The notes: generated by a model not told the origin, from the sequence alone. Positions 24,377 through 39,852 are shown, counted from the stretch's first letter. The stretch: DNA of 64,000 nt from Stropharia rugosoannulata (GCA_028532985.1 JANCIK010000009.1:1426001-1490000); one strand, 5' to 3'. Program-made: numbers and translations.

Positions 24377-25732
24377 CTACATGAAGTGAACGAAGGGCTC
24401 ACTTTTCCGCTTTACGAAAGCTTCAACAGATATACCGGCAAAGACGACCCCAGCACCTAGCCACTGGCCCTTGGTAAGCTTATGGTTGTACACAATCACG
24501 GACAGCAACATCGTGAATAGCTTCCGAGTCAACGTAATAGTACTAAAAGTCCAATTAGCATGTTAAGACTTCTAGGGAAACGACAAAACATACACAAGTG
24601 TAAGCGAGCCGAAGTGCTGCAACGTCTCAAAAATGAACAACTGTCCAAGGGCACCCGTGAGCGCAAACTGCGCCAAAGGAGTAATGATGGAAGGATGTGT
24701 GCGCACAAAAGCGAGCGCTGCCATAAGTTCAGACGTGCCGCCCTCCGAGGGGTGAATAACAGGGATATAAGGGAGGGGCAGCACGGAAAGAATGGTGGTG
24801 AGGGTTGTGCAGAAGACGTTAATCCAGAACATCATCTGCTGGCCGGTTACCTTATGACGCGTGAAAATCTCGTCCTGCGTTGAGTTCGTTGCGCCGTCCA
24901 AGGCGAGGTTAATAAGGAGGTATGTCATGCCGATGAGGCTCGCATAGGGCGTCTGTGACTGTCCGTTGGATGTACCGTGCTTGGCTTTCTTCTTCTCGTC
25001 ACCAAGATACATGAAAATGGTAATACCTGCTGTGACCATGAACACGACAAGGTACTTGTGAGATGCGAACTTGCGGCGGTAGAGGAGGACGTTCATGATC
25101 ATGACAGGGACGAGTTTGCAGGATTTGCCGAGAACCATGGCCGGGTATGATATGTAAGATAGGGCTGCGAAACCGAAAGGAGCGGCGGATGTGATGAACA
25201 CGGAGCACTGGAGGTATCTCAGCAGCAAGGCGCGACGAGAATAACGTGTGGAGGATTTTTGTGCCCTTCCGTTGGTGGCTGCTCCGTTTGCCTTTCCATT
25301 AGTGTGTCCGTTGGAGAGTGGGACAGTGAGCTCAACATGTTCGAGGCCCAGGCTCTGTGAAAGGGTATCTTTGGGATTGCGCCGGGCAAGGATATATACT
25401 AGAGCAGACAGAGAGCTTAGTGCACTCTGACATGTGCCCAAGAAGAGAGCCGACTTGAACTTTTCAGAGGACTTTCCGTCTATCGATTTGAATGGCACAG
25501 AGACTGGGTCGCAATACTGAGCACCTTATAGCATAAGTCAGAGAAAGACACGTACGTCGTTCCTGGGCAATAGCCCAGAGCTATACTTGGGCGTCAGCTG
25601 TGGGTACAACCAGATGTAAATTTGGACTTGCCAGAAACATGGCATATACGCCAGAGACACATACGATAAGTCTGCAGGCAATATGAGACGGTGTCATGAA
25701 GACGATGCGCGTACTCACCGTATGAAGGACAT
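24377..25732 (-). CDS. HUT1: UDP-galactose transporter homolog Hut1 (SLC35B1 family)
   Basis: ER nucleotide-sugar transporter of the SLC35B1 family, linked to UDP-galactose/UDP-glucose (and ATP/ADP) exchange and ER folding. Exons (minus): 25719-25732, 25632-25671, 25556-25580, 24594-25503, 24377-24542; 384 residues. The first exon is 14 nt. The rebuilt N-terminus [18 protein letters not shown] forms TM1, followed by [13 protein letters not shown]. Later segments include [43 protein letters not shown] and [20 protein letters not shown]. The C-terminus [11 protein letters not shown] has no classical KKxx. Intron 2 (25581-25631) starts with GCAAGT; it is the only choice joining MFL and LWAIAQER in frame. 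A competing ATG at 25769 is out of frame with TM1. Borders near 25503 may be off by one base. Confidence 0.9.
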
Positions 25733-25925
25733 GGTTGGGGGCAAGGTGCGCGGAAGTGCTGGCAGACATTTCGCCGATCAGTTTCGCCGTCCGGAACGGG
25801 GTCCATCAGTCCATGACGTGTAGCCCTAACCTCAGACAAATTAGTCACGCGACACCTCCATTTCGGCGGAGGAAAGGATCCGGCCGACTCAAGTATATGC
25901 ACTTTGCCTTTCTCCTCCGCTTTTC
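25733..25925. promoter_or_regulatory. Divergent promoter region HUT1/kinase
   Basis: 193 bp between the HUT1 start (-) and the kinase start (+). Pyrimidine-rich before the kinase ATG (TTTCTCCTCCGCTTTTC). Sharing is inferred from spacing. Confidence 0.4.
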
Positions 25926-28326
25926 ATGTTCAGCGACCCCACTGTGCACTACCCCCCGCCGCCGCTCGCCCCGTCCTCCTCCATCCATTCGCATATACCT
26001 ACCGTCGCTGAGGTCGACGAGGACGAGCCCCAGCTTGCCTTTCAGCCCTTCCCCAGTGCCGCCTTGAGCAATGAGCAGTCTATTTCGTCCTCCTTGGTTT
26101 CTCAGGACGCTCACTCCCATATCCTCAACTCCACCAGCTTTCCGACCTCGCTCGACAGCTCCGGCGTGAGTGCGTCCACAGCAGCCTCTTTTCTCGCCTT
26201 CTTCCATAGCCCTTCGCCTGCCCCTACCCCGGATGGGGAGTCCAGCGTCGTTGCGGGGTATACCCTCGGACCTATTGTCGGCTACGGCGGTACTTCCATA
26301 ATCAGGCGCGCAAGTTCGTCCTCCGGAACCACCGCGGCTGTAAAGATCGTCCGCCGTGCTGATCTCGTCAAAGCGGGAAATGCGCCACAGGCTCGCAAGC
26401 GGCTCCAACATGAAGCCGCTGTATGGGCCACCCTCACACATGAACACATTCTCCCCCTCTTTACCACCGTGCACACATCCTACGCCGATTATTTCTTCAC
26501 TCTCTACTGCCCAGCGGGCTCCCTACTGGATATTCTCAAAAGGGATGGGAACCCTGCATTGCCACAAGACGACGCCGGAATGATGTTCCGCCAGGTCGTT
26601 CGTGGGTTGCGATACCTCCACGAAGATGCTCATTATGTCCACCGAGACATGAAGCTCGAAAACGTCCTAGTTGACGAAATGGGTCTCTGTAAAATCGGCG
26701 ATTTTGGCATGAGCCGCCGTATTGGTGTGCCCGACGAAGACAGCAATGATGAAGAAGGGTCCGATACCGCCACAGGCTTCTCAGGGACAGGGAACGTCAC
26801 CCTGCATCGTGCGGTATCCTTAGCGGCGCCTGCTAGGCGACAGCCTAAAGGCAATTTCGATCACATTGTCCGGCACAACAGTACCCGCCATCGCAATTCT
26901 ACGTCGAACAACGAACCCGCCCAACACTGTCAACCTGGGTCACTGCCATACGCTGCTCCAGAGATTCTTCTACCTCAAACCTCCGACGCATGGCGGCCCC
27001 ACCCGAGTCAAGACATCTGGGCATTGGGTATCATGCTTTATGCTTTATTGACCGGCCGTCTGCCCTTCATTGACTCATTCGAGCCTAGATTACAAATGAA
27101 GATATTGAATGGTGAGTCAATGTTCCATAACTCTAACCCATGACCATATTAACTTGGCACCTGCCTCATTAGGCACTTACGAGATCCCCAAAGGCATTGG
27201 CCGAGGTGCAGAACGAATTCTGCAAGGCTGTCTTGACAAGTCTCCAGCTGAAAGGTGGACTATTGCCATGGTCGACGACGTTGCGTGGGGCGTGGGGTGG
27301 GGCTCAGAAGGAGACTTTGCAGATGTCGCAGAGGACGATGCTGAAATATCCCTCCCACCCATTTCTGCGTCCCGTTCTAAATCTCACTCGCGTCCTGCAG
27401 AACTTGTGCTGCCCGCGGACGGCGACTGGACGCAGGATGAGCTGCGCTCCCGATCCTCAAGAGATGCCGCATCTCGCCGCTCCTCATCCCGTGCTCAGCG
27501 CTCGCTCTCACGGGCGCCAATATCTACTCCTCCTCACGCCCACCGCCCACACTCTGCACATCAGCGCAGTCCTAGTCGTCATCCCCGCAGCCACTCGCGG
27601 CCTGCACCTCTGAGCTCTGGATTTGCGCCTACACCCGCTTCAACGCATCTCTCTCATCCTTTTCTGGACGAATACGCCCTCGACCTGTCGCCCTCCTCAC
27701 CCGCTTCGTCAGTGCCGCGTGGTCGTTGGCACAGGAGAGATAATAACACACAGTCCTCCGCATCGAGGTCCCGGTCCACCAGTCCGAGCATTGTCCCGGC
27801 CACCCCACTGGACGGCGCACGCGTGGTTATGCCTGCATTGCCGCATCCAGACGACATGCAGCTTGACCACATTTCTACCGGAGCAGACGGTGACAGCGTT
27901 CGCGGGCGGGCGACGCTGCGCAGCACTAATGCGGCGGGGCCTAAGGCTGTACATGCTTTGTCACTGTCCGCACCGATCCCGATCCCGTTGCCCAAATACG
28001 CAGCGGGTGCGCATCGCAGCGACGTGCTTCGTGGGGTACCGCTTTTGCGGAGCGACTCATTAGCCTCGGAGGATTCGGCGTCTGCGCATGTTGTTACAAT
28101 TAGCGAGAGCGGGCCGCTGTTTACGGTCGGTGCCGATGCCCGTACGGAGGAAGGATTGCGTCGAGGGCGACCTACGAGCTCGCCACCAATAGGCCCACGC
28201 ACGCCCTTACCTGGCGCTGTGCTGCCCATGCAAGATCCCTTCCTACGTTCTGCGGACAACAGGGATGGCGTACTAACTGCTGCTAGCCTGCTCGCTCGCA
28301 GTCGGAGCGCGGACCTCAGGGGATAA
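25926..28326 (+). CDS. Serine/threonine protein kinase with long disordered tail
   Basis: Two exons (25926-27111, 27173-28326) give 779 residues. Residues 1-110 are Ser/Pro-rich. The kinase domain starts near residue 112 with YTLGPIVGYGGTSIIRRA, then the ATP Lys in AAVKIVRR, catalytic loop YVHRDMKLENVLV, DFG in IGDFGMSRR, and APE in PYAAPEIL, followed by DIWALGIMLYALLTGRLPF. All catalytic residues are present, so it should be active. The segment between DFG and APE is about 80 residues, far longer than usual, and rich in Ser/Thr/Asn. The roughly 330-residue C-terminal tail is basic and SR/SP-rich. It belongs broadly to the CAMK-like fungal kinases; I cannot name an ortholog. Confidence 0.85.
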
Positions 28327-29421
28327 ATCACGAGCCACTAGCTTTGTTCGATATTGTAACTATCTCAAGCGGTATACGGCGCACTTATGTACACCACCGC
28401 ATTGCGTCATGCCCCATCTGCTTAACCCCCACCACGGACATGTATGCATAACCCAACACAAGAGCTCCATCTTCCCGCCCTGCTTCCTTATATATTCACA
28501 CATCCTCTGTCATTCTATCTGTTGTAATTGTATCATTCGTGGTGCCCGTCGTCATTCCTCGTCGCAGGTCTACCTAAAATATAGTCCGTCCATCCATGCG
28601 CGCATCCACACACACTACGCTACCTCCTCCATTTTATTTTCCATTCATACTACTATTATTGCTTACGCTTGTGCTTATACCTCCTTCATGCACCCGAGCC
28701 ATGCGTCCTGTACTATAGTGTAGCGTAGCGCCGTCTTCTTCACCCTGGGTCTCATTCTTCAGATTCGTTCGGTTTGTCGATCGGTTCTTCTCGTGTCCAT
28801 TATTTTGTGCTCTTGCCCGCCTTACATTATTAGGATTTTGCGTGTGTCCTCTACTCATTGTAATTGTCCACGGTACTACTTATTATGACAACTGTATATA
28901 CTTGCGGTGTACATAGCAATGTGATGATTTGGGAGTTCAAATGTTCGAATTATACGCTAGATCTATGCGCGCCACAAATGACCTACGGGGTTTTTTTTTT
29001 TTTTTTTTTTTTTTTGATTTCTAATAAGACACGCAATTGAATAGCAGCGACTATGTATGTAGAATTTAGCTTGTACGTGGGAGCGAGCGACATGAATGAG
29101 CTATGCAGTTGAAATTGCATAAAAGAAGGAGCAGTAGGGCAAATTTACACATTCATGTGCTTGCTCAACTCAGAAGGAATACGCACAAAGCGAATCGGCT
29201 TCCGAAGGCGAACGTATCCGCCCTTCCCATTCGTTCCCATTCTCGCGCGTTGTTTAATCAGATGCGCATAGACTGAATGTGTGTGTACGGTCGACTGGGC
29301 ATCCAGAGATATTACAGCTTATGTTTACGTATACAGGATACAAGGTAGAGGTGGACACCCGAGGGAAAGGGTCAACAAGTAGGAGAGCAAGTAAGAAACC
29401 AGGCATAGGGAAATATAAAAA
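28327..29421. other. Convergent 3' intergenic region
   Basis: 1.1 kb between the ends of the kinase and SSR4-like genes. It contains C/T-rich low-complexity sequence (28490-28700), a long T run (listed separately) and short meaningless ORFs. Probably 3' UTRs and polyadenylation regions. Confidence 0.6.
28991..29015 (+). repeat. Poly-T tract of about 25 bases
   Basis: An uninterrupted run of T preceded by GGGG. Lying between convergent genes, it could be a mononucleotide microsatellite or the poly-A end of an old retrocopy on the minus strand, though no retrocopy is evident. Confidence 0.7.
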
Positions 29422-30829
29422 CTAAACAGTCACTGCTTCCTGCATCGTAGTATCAGCGGATGCAGGCTCGCCGGCGCCCTGTTGGTTGCGTATCTGTTCT
29501 GCGCGGCGACGCGCGGCCCGCGCTTGCAGCTCCTCAATTTCTCCTTGCAGTTTGTCCTAATGCATAGGAATCAGTATGTGATTGAGGATGGGCGTTAGAT
29601 AGTGCTCACTGTTTTAGCTTGGACGTCTGAGGGGTTGAAGATGGAATACGGGCTTGGTTTGGGCGGGAACACCCGCTTACCGAACGCGGCTTGCATGAAC
29701 ACCTCATTCATCCAGTCGTGATTCCGCTTGTAGCGGGCCATGGCGAGCGTGCGCGAGGAAATCTGGTCGACTTCGTCTACTAGGATGTCGGTGGGGTGCA
29801 GAGAACGACTATGTAATAGACTTACCATCTGATTCGGGCTCGTCTATGACCGCGCGCTGAGGCACGGCGCGCGGCTACGTAAAAAAAGTTAGCTGCCGAG
29901 GCATACATATTTTTTAAAAGTAGAAAAGCAACACACCTCAACACGGGGAGCACCACCGGTAACTCCAGGGACAGGCGCACCCTGCTGCGCGGCCTGGCGC
30001 TCGCGCTCGCGGCGGCGCTGCTCAAGGGCGTCCATGCTGCTATTTTGCTGCGCAAGCAGAGCCTGTTGCTGGGCAAAGGTCATTGCACCACCCATTCCTG
30101 CTGGTCCACCTCCCATGCCTGGTGCACCCATGCCACCCATACCGCCTCCGACCATGCCTGGAGGGCCTGCAGCCTGCATGGGATTCGTACCTGGCATGGG
30201 GCCGGGGCCGAGGGGTGGCCCGCCTGCACCGCCGCCAGTTGGATAGACCTTCTGGCCGACCTTGTCGCCGGCGACGTACATCGGGGGCTCGTTGATGGGG
30301 CGCGGGGGCAGGGTGCGGACTGGCTGGTTCATGAGTGCGGGGGGGATGTCTGCAGAGCACGCTGTGAGTGTGAACGACGCGGTGGGACTGCGGACTGACG
30401 TGTCTGGGGCCCGCGGGTGTAGTGGACGAGCATGAGCTGGTGGTTTCCGCCCTTGGTGAGGCGGTAGCGGCGTCGGACGCGGGAGGCGGTGGTGTCGGGG
30501 GAGTTGGGCCCGGGGATGAAGCCGTACTTGGACTCGCAGACCTCGAGCTCGCGTGCGCCTGCAGGGATGGGGAACTTGTTCTCCTGGTCGATGAAGCGGA
30601 TGCCGTCGATGGCGAAGGGGAGGTTCTGGGGGTAGCAGAGGAGGAAAATGGCGCCGTCCTGGGGCTTGTCTATGTACGCCCAGGCGAAGGGAGTGTTCTG
30701 GGCCATGACGGCCGCGCGGAGGAGCATGTGGATGGCATTCTCGTAGGAGAGCTCGCGCTGAGGTGGGATGGAGTCTGGGAAGCGGAGGTAGATGCCCTCC
30801 TGCGCCGCCTGCGTGAACTGCTGCGACAT
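29422..30829 (-). CDS. SWI/SNF-RSC complex subunit Ssr4-like (DUF1750) protein
   Basis: Five exons (minus): 30400-30829, 29937-30349, 29826-29874, 29610-29779, 29422-29556; 398 residues. The N-terminal 140 residues contain AWAYIDKPQDGAIFLLCYP, FAIDGIRF and ARELEVCESKYGFIPG, the pattern I associate with the fungal Ssr4/DUF1750 domain of chromatin remodellers. A Gly/Met/Pro-rich low-complexity stretch follows (about residues 175-230), then a charged helix (ALEQRRRERERQ) and a C-terminal block SRTLAMARYKRNHDWMNEVF ending in a coiled coil. The third exon is 49 nt; its acceptor partner at TAGACGAAG was chosen because the nearer AG leads to a stop. Start is at the inner Met (MSQQFTQ) or 18 nt upstream. 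Family assignment is from memory, moderately certain. Confidence 0.72.
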
Positions 30830-30927
30830 TATTCTGGCCGTTTCCAACCCGTCACGCCCAAAACTGGCGCCGTATTTGGCACCCGCCCCGGCGCCAAACA
30901 GCGCCTCCTGTCCCTGCCCGCCATCAT
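30830..30927. promoter_or_regulatory. 98-bp divergent promoter SSR4/F-box-like
   Basis: The shortest head-to-head spacing in the window. It is GC-rich, with an inverted pair GGCGCC / GGCGCC around 30865-30895 and GCCCAAAACTGGCGCCGTATTT. A shared core promoter is inferred. Confidence 0.5.
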
Positions 30928-31953
30928 ATGGCCGCCGTGCTCCCGCTGGACGTGCTCGACGTCATCCTGCGCGCGCTCAGCCCGCACGAGCTCGCGCTCT
31001 GCTGCAGGCTCAGCCGCGCCGTCGGCCCGCTCGCCCTCGACGCCCTCTACCGCGACCTCTGTCCGACTCCCCGCAACCTGCTCGCGCTCTGCCTCAAGCT
31101 CACCAGCGAGCCCGCCCTCGCCGCCCGCACCCGCTCCCTCGTCATCGTCAACAATGACATCGACATGTTCCTCGGCGTCCTCGCCGACGCCCTCCTCGTC
31201 CTCCCCCGTCTCGCCACCCTCGTCCTCAACATCGGCCCCGCCCCCGTCTGGATCCTCCCCGACGGCCCCCGCTGTCCCTTCCGCCTCCGCACCTTCGCCT
31301 GCACCTTCTTCCTTGACGCGCCCCTCGTCGCCTTCCTCGCCTGCCAGCCCGACATCCGCACCCTCTCCGTCGACGCCCTCGCCTTCCCCGCCGCCCTCCG
31401 CGCCGTCACTCCGTCACTCCTCCCCCAACTCGCCGCCCTCTCCGGTCCCCTCTCCTCCGTCGCCGCCCTCGTTCCCGGCCGCCCCGTCCGCGCAGTCACC
31501 ACACATTCCGCCCCGCGTGCCGACATGTCCGCCCCCGCCATCGCCTGCCTCGCCCGCTCCATCGCTCCCGGAGGCGTCGCCCGCCTCATGATCAACTTCC
31601 GCTATCTACACACCATCCCTGCCGCCGACCTCGCCGGAGCCGTGCCCAAGCTCTCCGCCCTCACCGTCGACGCCGACCACGTCAAGCCCGACGACTCCGA
31701 CGCCCTCTACGAGCTCACCGACTGGCTCGAGGAGTACGTCTCCTACACGTCCACCCTCGCCACCCTCACCGTCCGCTTCTACCCCGAGCTCAGCCACATC
31801 CCCGTCCAGGAGATTGATTTTTCTGACATGATCACCACTTTCTTCGATGCCACGCAGTCCCTCCGTCATGTTATCATCCTCTTCCACTCCTACAGAGCCA
31901 AGTACGTCTGCCAGCGCCTGCCGGGCGAGGACTGGTTCATCATCAATGACTAG
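30928..31953 (+). CDS. F-box-like protein, GC-rich single-exon gene
   Basis: Intronless, 341 residues. The N-terminus LPLDVLDVILRALSPHEL, then CCRLSRAVGPLALDALY, is an F-box-like motif. The rest is Leu/Ala-rich and repeat-like, similar to the small agaricomycete F-box/LRR proteins, and ends in an aromatic block (HSYRAKYVCQRLPGEDW). Codon third positions are overwhelmingly C or G until about 31800, giving a GC content far above that of neighbours. It is probably a substrate adaptor of an SCF ubiquitin ligase; no substrate can be named. The open frame on the opposite strand and in frame +1 over this region is a side effect of the GC bias. Confidence 0.72.
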   Translation: MAAVLPLDVLDVILRALSPHELALCCRLSRAVGPLALDALYRDLCPTPRNLLALCLKLTSEPALAARTRSLVIVNNDIDMFLGVLADALLVLPRLATLVLNIGPAPVWILPDGPRCPFRLRTFACTFFLDAPLVAFLACQPDIRTLSVDALAFPAALRAVTPSLLPQLAALSGPLSSVAALVPGRPVRAVTTHSAPRADMSAPAIACLARSIAPGGVARLMINFRYLHTIPAADLAGAVPKLSALTVDADHVKPDDSDALYELTDWLEEYVSYTSTLATLTVRFYPELSHIPVQEIDFSDMITTFFDATQSLRHVIILFHSYRAKYVCQRLPGEDWFIIND

Positions 31954-32274
31954 CGCATATACATACATACCCTAAGCATCAGTTTTGCTCTGTTACAATG
32001 GAATCATGCTTTCTTTGTAGATTTTGTACATGTATTTACTGCTCCACAAGAGTGTCTCCTTTCAATATCATCTTCTATCAAATTAAGCGACAAGTTATCG
32101 GCTCGTCGCGTCGCTCGTCGTGGGAATATTGCCTTGTTCGGATCATTGTACAGTTGTTTCCAAGCTTCGCTTTCAACGTTCAACGTTCAACCTTCACCGT
32201 TTCTTCTTTCTCCTCTCTCTCTCTCATTTCTGATAACCGCACGTCCGTACAGAACTGACATATACCAAGAAGGA
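31954..32274. other. Intergenic region before DAD1
   Basis: 321 bp holding the F-box-like 3' end and DAD1 promoter/5' UTR. A pyrimidine tract at about 32195-32230 (CTTCTTTCTCCTCTCTCTCT) directly precedes the DAD1 ATG region. No gene seen. Confidence 0.55.
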
Positions 32275-32715
32275 ATGCCCCACTACGACGAGGATACATC
32301 CTTCTTCGACCGCGAGCGCGACCGCCTCTCGCGCGAGATCACCTCCGTGAGCCCCACCCATCCTCAACCGTAAGTGCTTCTACACTGCTGACCAAAAGCC
32401 ACCCCAACACAGGGCTTCGAAGATCTCCTCTCCTCCACCAATGGGCTCAATCGCAAGCTCGAAGAGGTGCTCGGCATGTCCAAAGGGTACGCGACGACTG
32501 CCGCGCTCTGGCGCACCTTCTATGAGCTCATGCGCAGCTCCGCTGCACCGGGCGCGGACGACCTCGACTCTGACCTAAACGCGACCGCGGATGACTCTCA
32601 GCTGCCCGCCGGTGGTGGCCTTCCAGGCACAGGCACGCACATCGTGCGCGGAGCGGGGTCAACGACGACGGCTCCCGGAGGGGCGACGCCCGCGCCCACC
32701 AGTCGGAAAGACTAA
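32275..32715 (+). CDS. DAD1: DASH/Dam1 complex subunit Dad1
   Basis: Fungal kinetochore protein that helps couple chromosomes to spindle microtubules. Two exons (32275-32346, 32413-32715) give 124 residues. The conserved core is near the N-terminus: FFDRERDRLSREITSGFEDL across the intron, then STNGLNRKLEEVLGMSKGY and ALWRTFYELM. The roughly 60-residue Ala/Gly/Thr-rich C-terminal tail is disordered and unlike the yeast protein, which is shorter. Convergent with PKC1, 299 bp away. Confidence 0.88.
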
Positions 32716-33014
32716 GAGTCGAATACGCCGCCGTCGCACAGTTAAACACTTTTATGATATTATTCCAATCCCTTGTCCGCACAACACAACAACAACAACG
32801 CCACCAGCGCGTAGAACAAACACACAACAGATATTCAGGTATACATGAGCCCCTGTGGGCGATTAAAATAACTACAAGAACGGGCGAAGGGAGAAGGAAG
32901 AAAAAACGGGGGAGGGCGTGGGGAAGAGGGTGTGCGGAGCGTGACAGGCAGGCATGGACATAAATTGAGTGGAATAATGTGCAAATACAGCGAATCCGTG
33001 TGTCGTCAGCTCGC

Positions 33015-37076
<4,062 letters not shown>

Positions 37077-37282
37077 GACTGATAGACGGTTGCGGATAAA
37101 CCGCTAGAAGGAAAGGACGCTGATGAGAGGCAAGAGATGAAGGTCGAATCTGCCTGAGCTCGCCGGTCGCCCAAAGGGGCTGTGATTAGGTGTAATCTCC
37201 ATAAATGTATTGATTTGCTAAGCGCTAAGTACATATGCAGCCCTTGTTTTCGGGATAACCATCACGAACCCGGCTCTCCACC
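37077..37282. promoter_or_regulatory. Divergent promoter PKC1/unrecognised gene
   Basis: 206 bp between the two start codons. AT-rich (TAATCTCCATAAATGTATTGATTTG). Sharing is inferred from spacing only. Confidence 0.4.
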
Positions 37283-39347
37283 ATGCCCAGCATCGCTTTT
37301 CAGTCTAGGCTTCGCACGGCCACAGAGCAGTGTGCCCTCGCTATGACCATTCGGCACCGTCTTGTTATCGGCGATCCTTCTGATGACGTTCGGGGCGTGA
37401 AGCCTCCTCCTGAAAGTCTTTTGGTCTGTCTGGCCTCGCAAGCTCTCATCACTATTTCCGGGTCAATCAACAATACTCGAGTTGCGCCCGATGTCATCCT
37501 TAAGTCGCATATAGTACAACATTTCATAGCGTATTTGCGCTTGGTGTGTCCTGGTCTCTGTAAAAGAACGTAGAGTTACTCTGTTTACAGCACATTATTC
37601 TATCAGAACGCAGACGATCTTGCAATAACTGCAGTGTCAGACGCATGCATTTCAACAGACACTGGCATGTTGACGCGTACTTGAGCAGCTGTTTTGACTT
37701 TTTCCATCGATGATGACCCTTTTGCAGTATCGTTCACTAGTTGCATGCCGCCTTTCATGGACTGCGAAGCTCTTCCGCCACACGCTGTTCTCAGTGGATT
37801 GGATGTCCATTATTCCTGGCAGTTCAAGGATCAAACATACCCAAACGAAATCCCCGATTACCCCATGGCAGGGAATTGGATGAATCCATTTTCTCCACAT
37901 CTACCCTTAACATACTTATCAATGGCGAATAACGCTATTGAACGCTTTGCTACCTTCCATATCGTCAAGTCGGTGTTTTCTGAATTTATTTTGGCTGTTG
38001 GGTTTCATTTACTCTGTTCCAGGCGGTACCCACTCATATTCGGCGCCTGGCAGAGGGTAACTCCGGAGTCATCTAACTCACAGACATATTAAATATTTTG
38101 CAGCAACGTGCTACGGAAACGGTGTTCTACTCTTCAATATATGCTTCAATTCGGAACATTCTACGCAGATCTTCTCAGCCGGAATCTCGTATCATTTCCG
38201 ACAAACTATTGAAGGTTTATTCACTTGTCGTTTTCAGAGTTGTCGTTCTCAGGTAACCACAGTTATGCCGACGGAGGACTGAGATCAACATCAGCAATAC
38301 CACCAATGCTATATCCGGCTGGCTGGGGGAGGTATACGAATCCCCACGCCGATTCTATACTGACGGAGAGATGTTTTCTGCATGTATGGATGAGTTCTTT
38401 CGATATGGAATGAAACGTTCACGATTCAAGGTAAAACTTTCTATTTTGCTACTCATAGACATTTACACGCCTTCACAACATAGGGAAAATCCTCGTTTTG
38501 CGACGCAAAAGATTCCGAGAATTTTGACAGCGACCTAAGACCGATCTCTGACGGTGACATTGGTGTAGATGCTGATAATGAAAACGTATTTTCTGCTTTT
38601 GACGAGTTGGAAGAACATCGTAGTCCTCTGGAGCAGAGTGTGTATTTACAGCTTATTGTAGCAGCTCTATATGCTCAACTGATACCATCTATCTAGATCA
38701 CTGGGATGATTTAGACTGCTGTTCAGATCAAGAGTTCGCACTCGAATCCTGCTTTTCAACTCCTTCATCAAGGCTTGTGTTGTCTCCTTTAAAAGACTCT
38801 GACATTTGGCTGACCGGGCACTCTACCGACGATTTGGAATTGGATATCTGCGAACTCTCGGATGGTTCCTCTTCTTCCTTGATGCCTATGACACGTCCTT
38901 GCATCGCTGTGCCGCATCAGGACACATTTACGGATTTAACTTACGAAGGGTCCGATGTCCATGAATTCCGAGAGGCGTCTTCGAATTATAGTTGGTCAGG
39001 CGACATAGACCTTTCCCATGGAAAGGCAGATAACTTGTTCATGGAAGGCCTCTTTCGAGATAGTTCTGATATCGCTAAGGTGGCGCCGCATAAACAGCAT
39101 ATCATTTCACTAGACCACTGCTCACACTCTATAGGTTGATTTGGGCTCCTCGCGCGTCCCTACCGCGAAGCCTCTCGTTGCGCCATTAGCAGTCGAAGAT
39201 AACATTAAAGAAGTGTCCATATCGCTTTTAGGGAATGGTTACTTCTCTGGATCCGAGGTAACAGATGATCATGGGATCATGGACTTCGAGGTCGAAATAA
39301 TCGAATGCCCTGGCTTACTGTTTTCTTTAGAAAACTGTGATTCCTAG
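37283..39347 (+). CDS. Unrecognised nine-exon protein
   Basis: I do not recognise this family. A consistent gene model exists: 37283-37543, 37591-37633, 37728-37968, 38023-38056, 38104-38214, 38263-38430, 38484-38637, 38697-39079, 39135-39347, giving 535 residues with every junction in phase and all introns GT-AG. The N-terminal half is globular-looking: LVCLASQALITISGSINNTR, VHYSWQFKDQTYPNEIPDYP, ETVFYSSIYASIRNILRRS, EVYESPRRFYTDGEMFSACM. The C-terminal half is acidic and Ser/Asp-rich (FDELEEHRSPLEQN, DDLELDICELSDGSSSS), probably disordered. No signal peptide, transmembrane segment or known catalytic motif seen. The exon 2-3 join is the least certain. A shorter version could stop at 39139 if the last intron is retained. 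Confidence 0.6.
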
Positions 39348-39852
39348 GCTACAGCCTCGCCAACTTTTCAACAATAATGGAGCAAAATTGTAGGGTGCCA
39401 TGAGAAGAGCGTCCAGTGTTAAGCCGCTATAAACCATTAGCTTTCCAGAAAGTCAACGGCGTACTTACTCAGCTTACTTTGATACAATGATGATATACAT
39501 ACAGTAGGATTATTTAGTACAATACAGCTTGGTCGATACCTCATGCCGGATCCTAGTGAACTTGACGGGTCATGGACTCGCTTCGGACTTGAGTTTCATT
39601 TCAGGTTCCAAATCAGCCTGCAGCCGCACCCGCAGATTCCGCACTCTTGCCCGGCATTGGTCGGCACATGCTAACACTGTATTGAAGCCAAAAGCGGAGT
39701 ACGTGCGGAGACCCAAGCTAACCGTAATTACAGCGATATAACTGACATCTCACATTGTCAGCGCCATCATCACCGTCCTCGGATTTGCTTATCCTACTTA
39801 GCGGCCGGCTGTTCTACTTACCTACTATCCTTCGCTTTGCTAGTCATCCAAG
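39348..39852. other. Intergenic region, no gene recognised
   Basis: 505 bp between the unrecognised gene and endosulfine. One short ORF (39529-39741) lacks any family resemblance. The right end should carry the endosulfine promoter. Confidence 0.55.

Noticed and set aside
25594..25902. 102-codon minus-strand ORF and the ATG at 25769 as the HUT1 start
   Set aside because: Neither frame joins the conserved TM1 of HUT1; the ATG at 25732 with a 14-nt exon does.
27197..28063. Alternative-frame ORFs in the kinase tail
   Set aside because: They are shadows of the SR/SP-rich coding tail, which continues the kinase frame after the single intron.
30422..31595. Long ORFs in alternative frames over the GC-rich F-box-like gene
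   Set aside because: Their Pro/Ser/Arg-rich content is a by-product of the GC bias; only the frame starting at 30928 encodes a structured protein.
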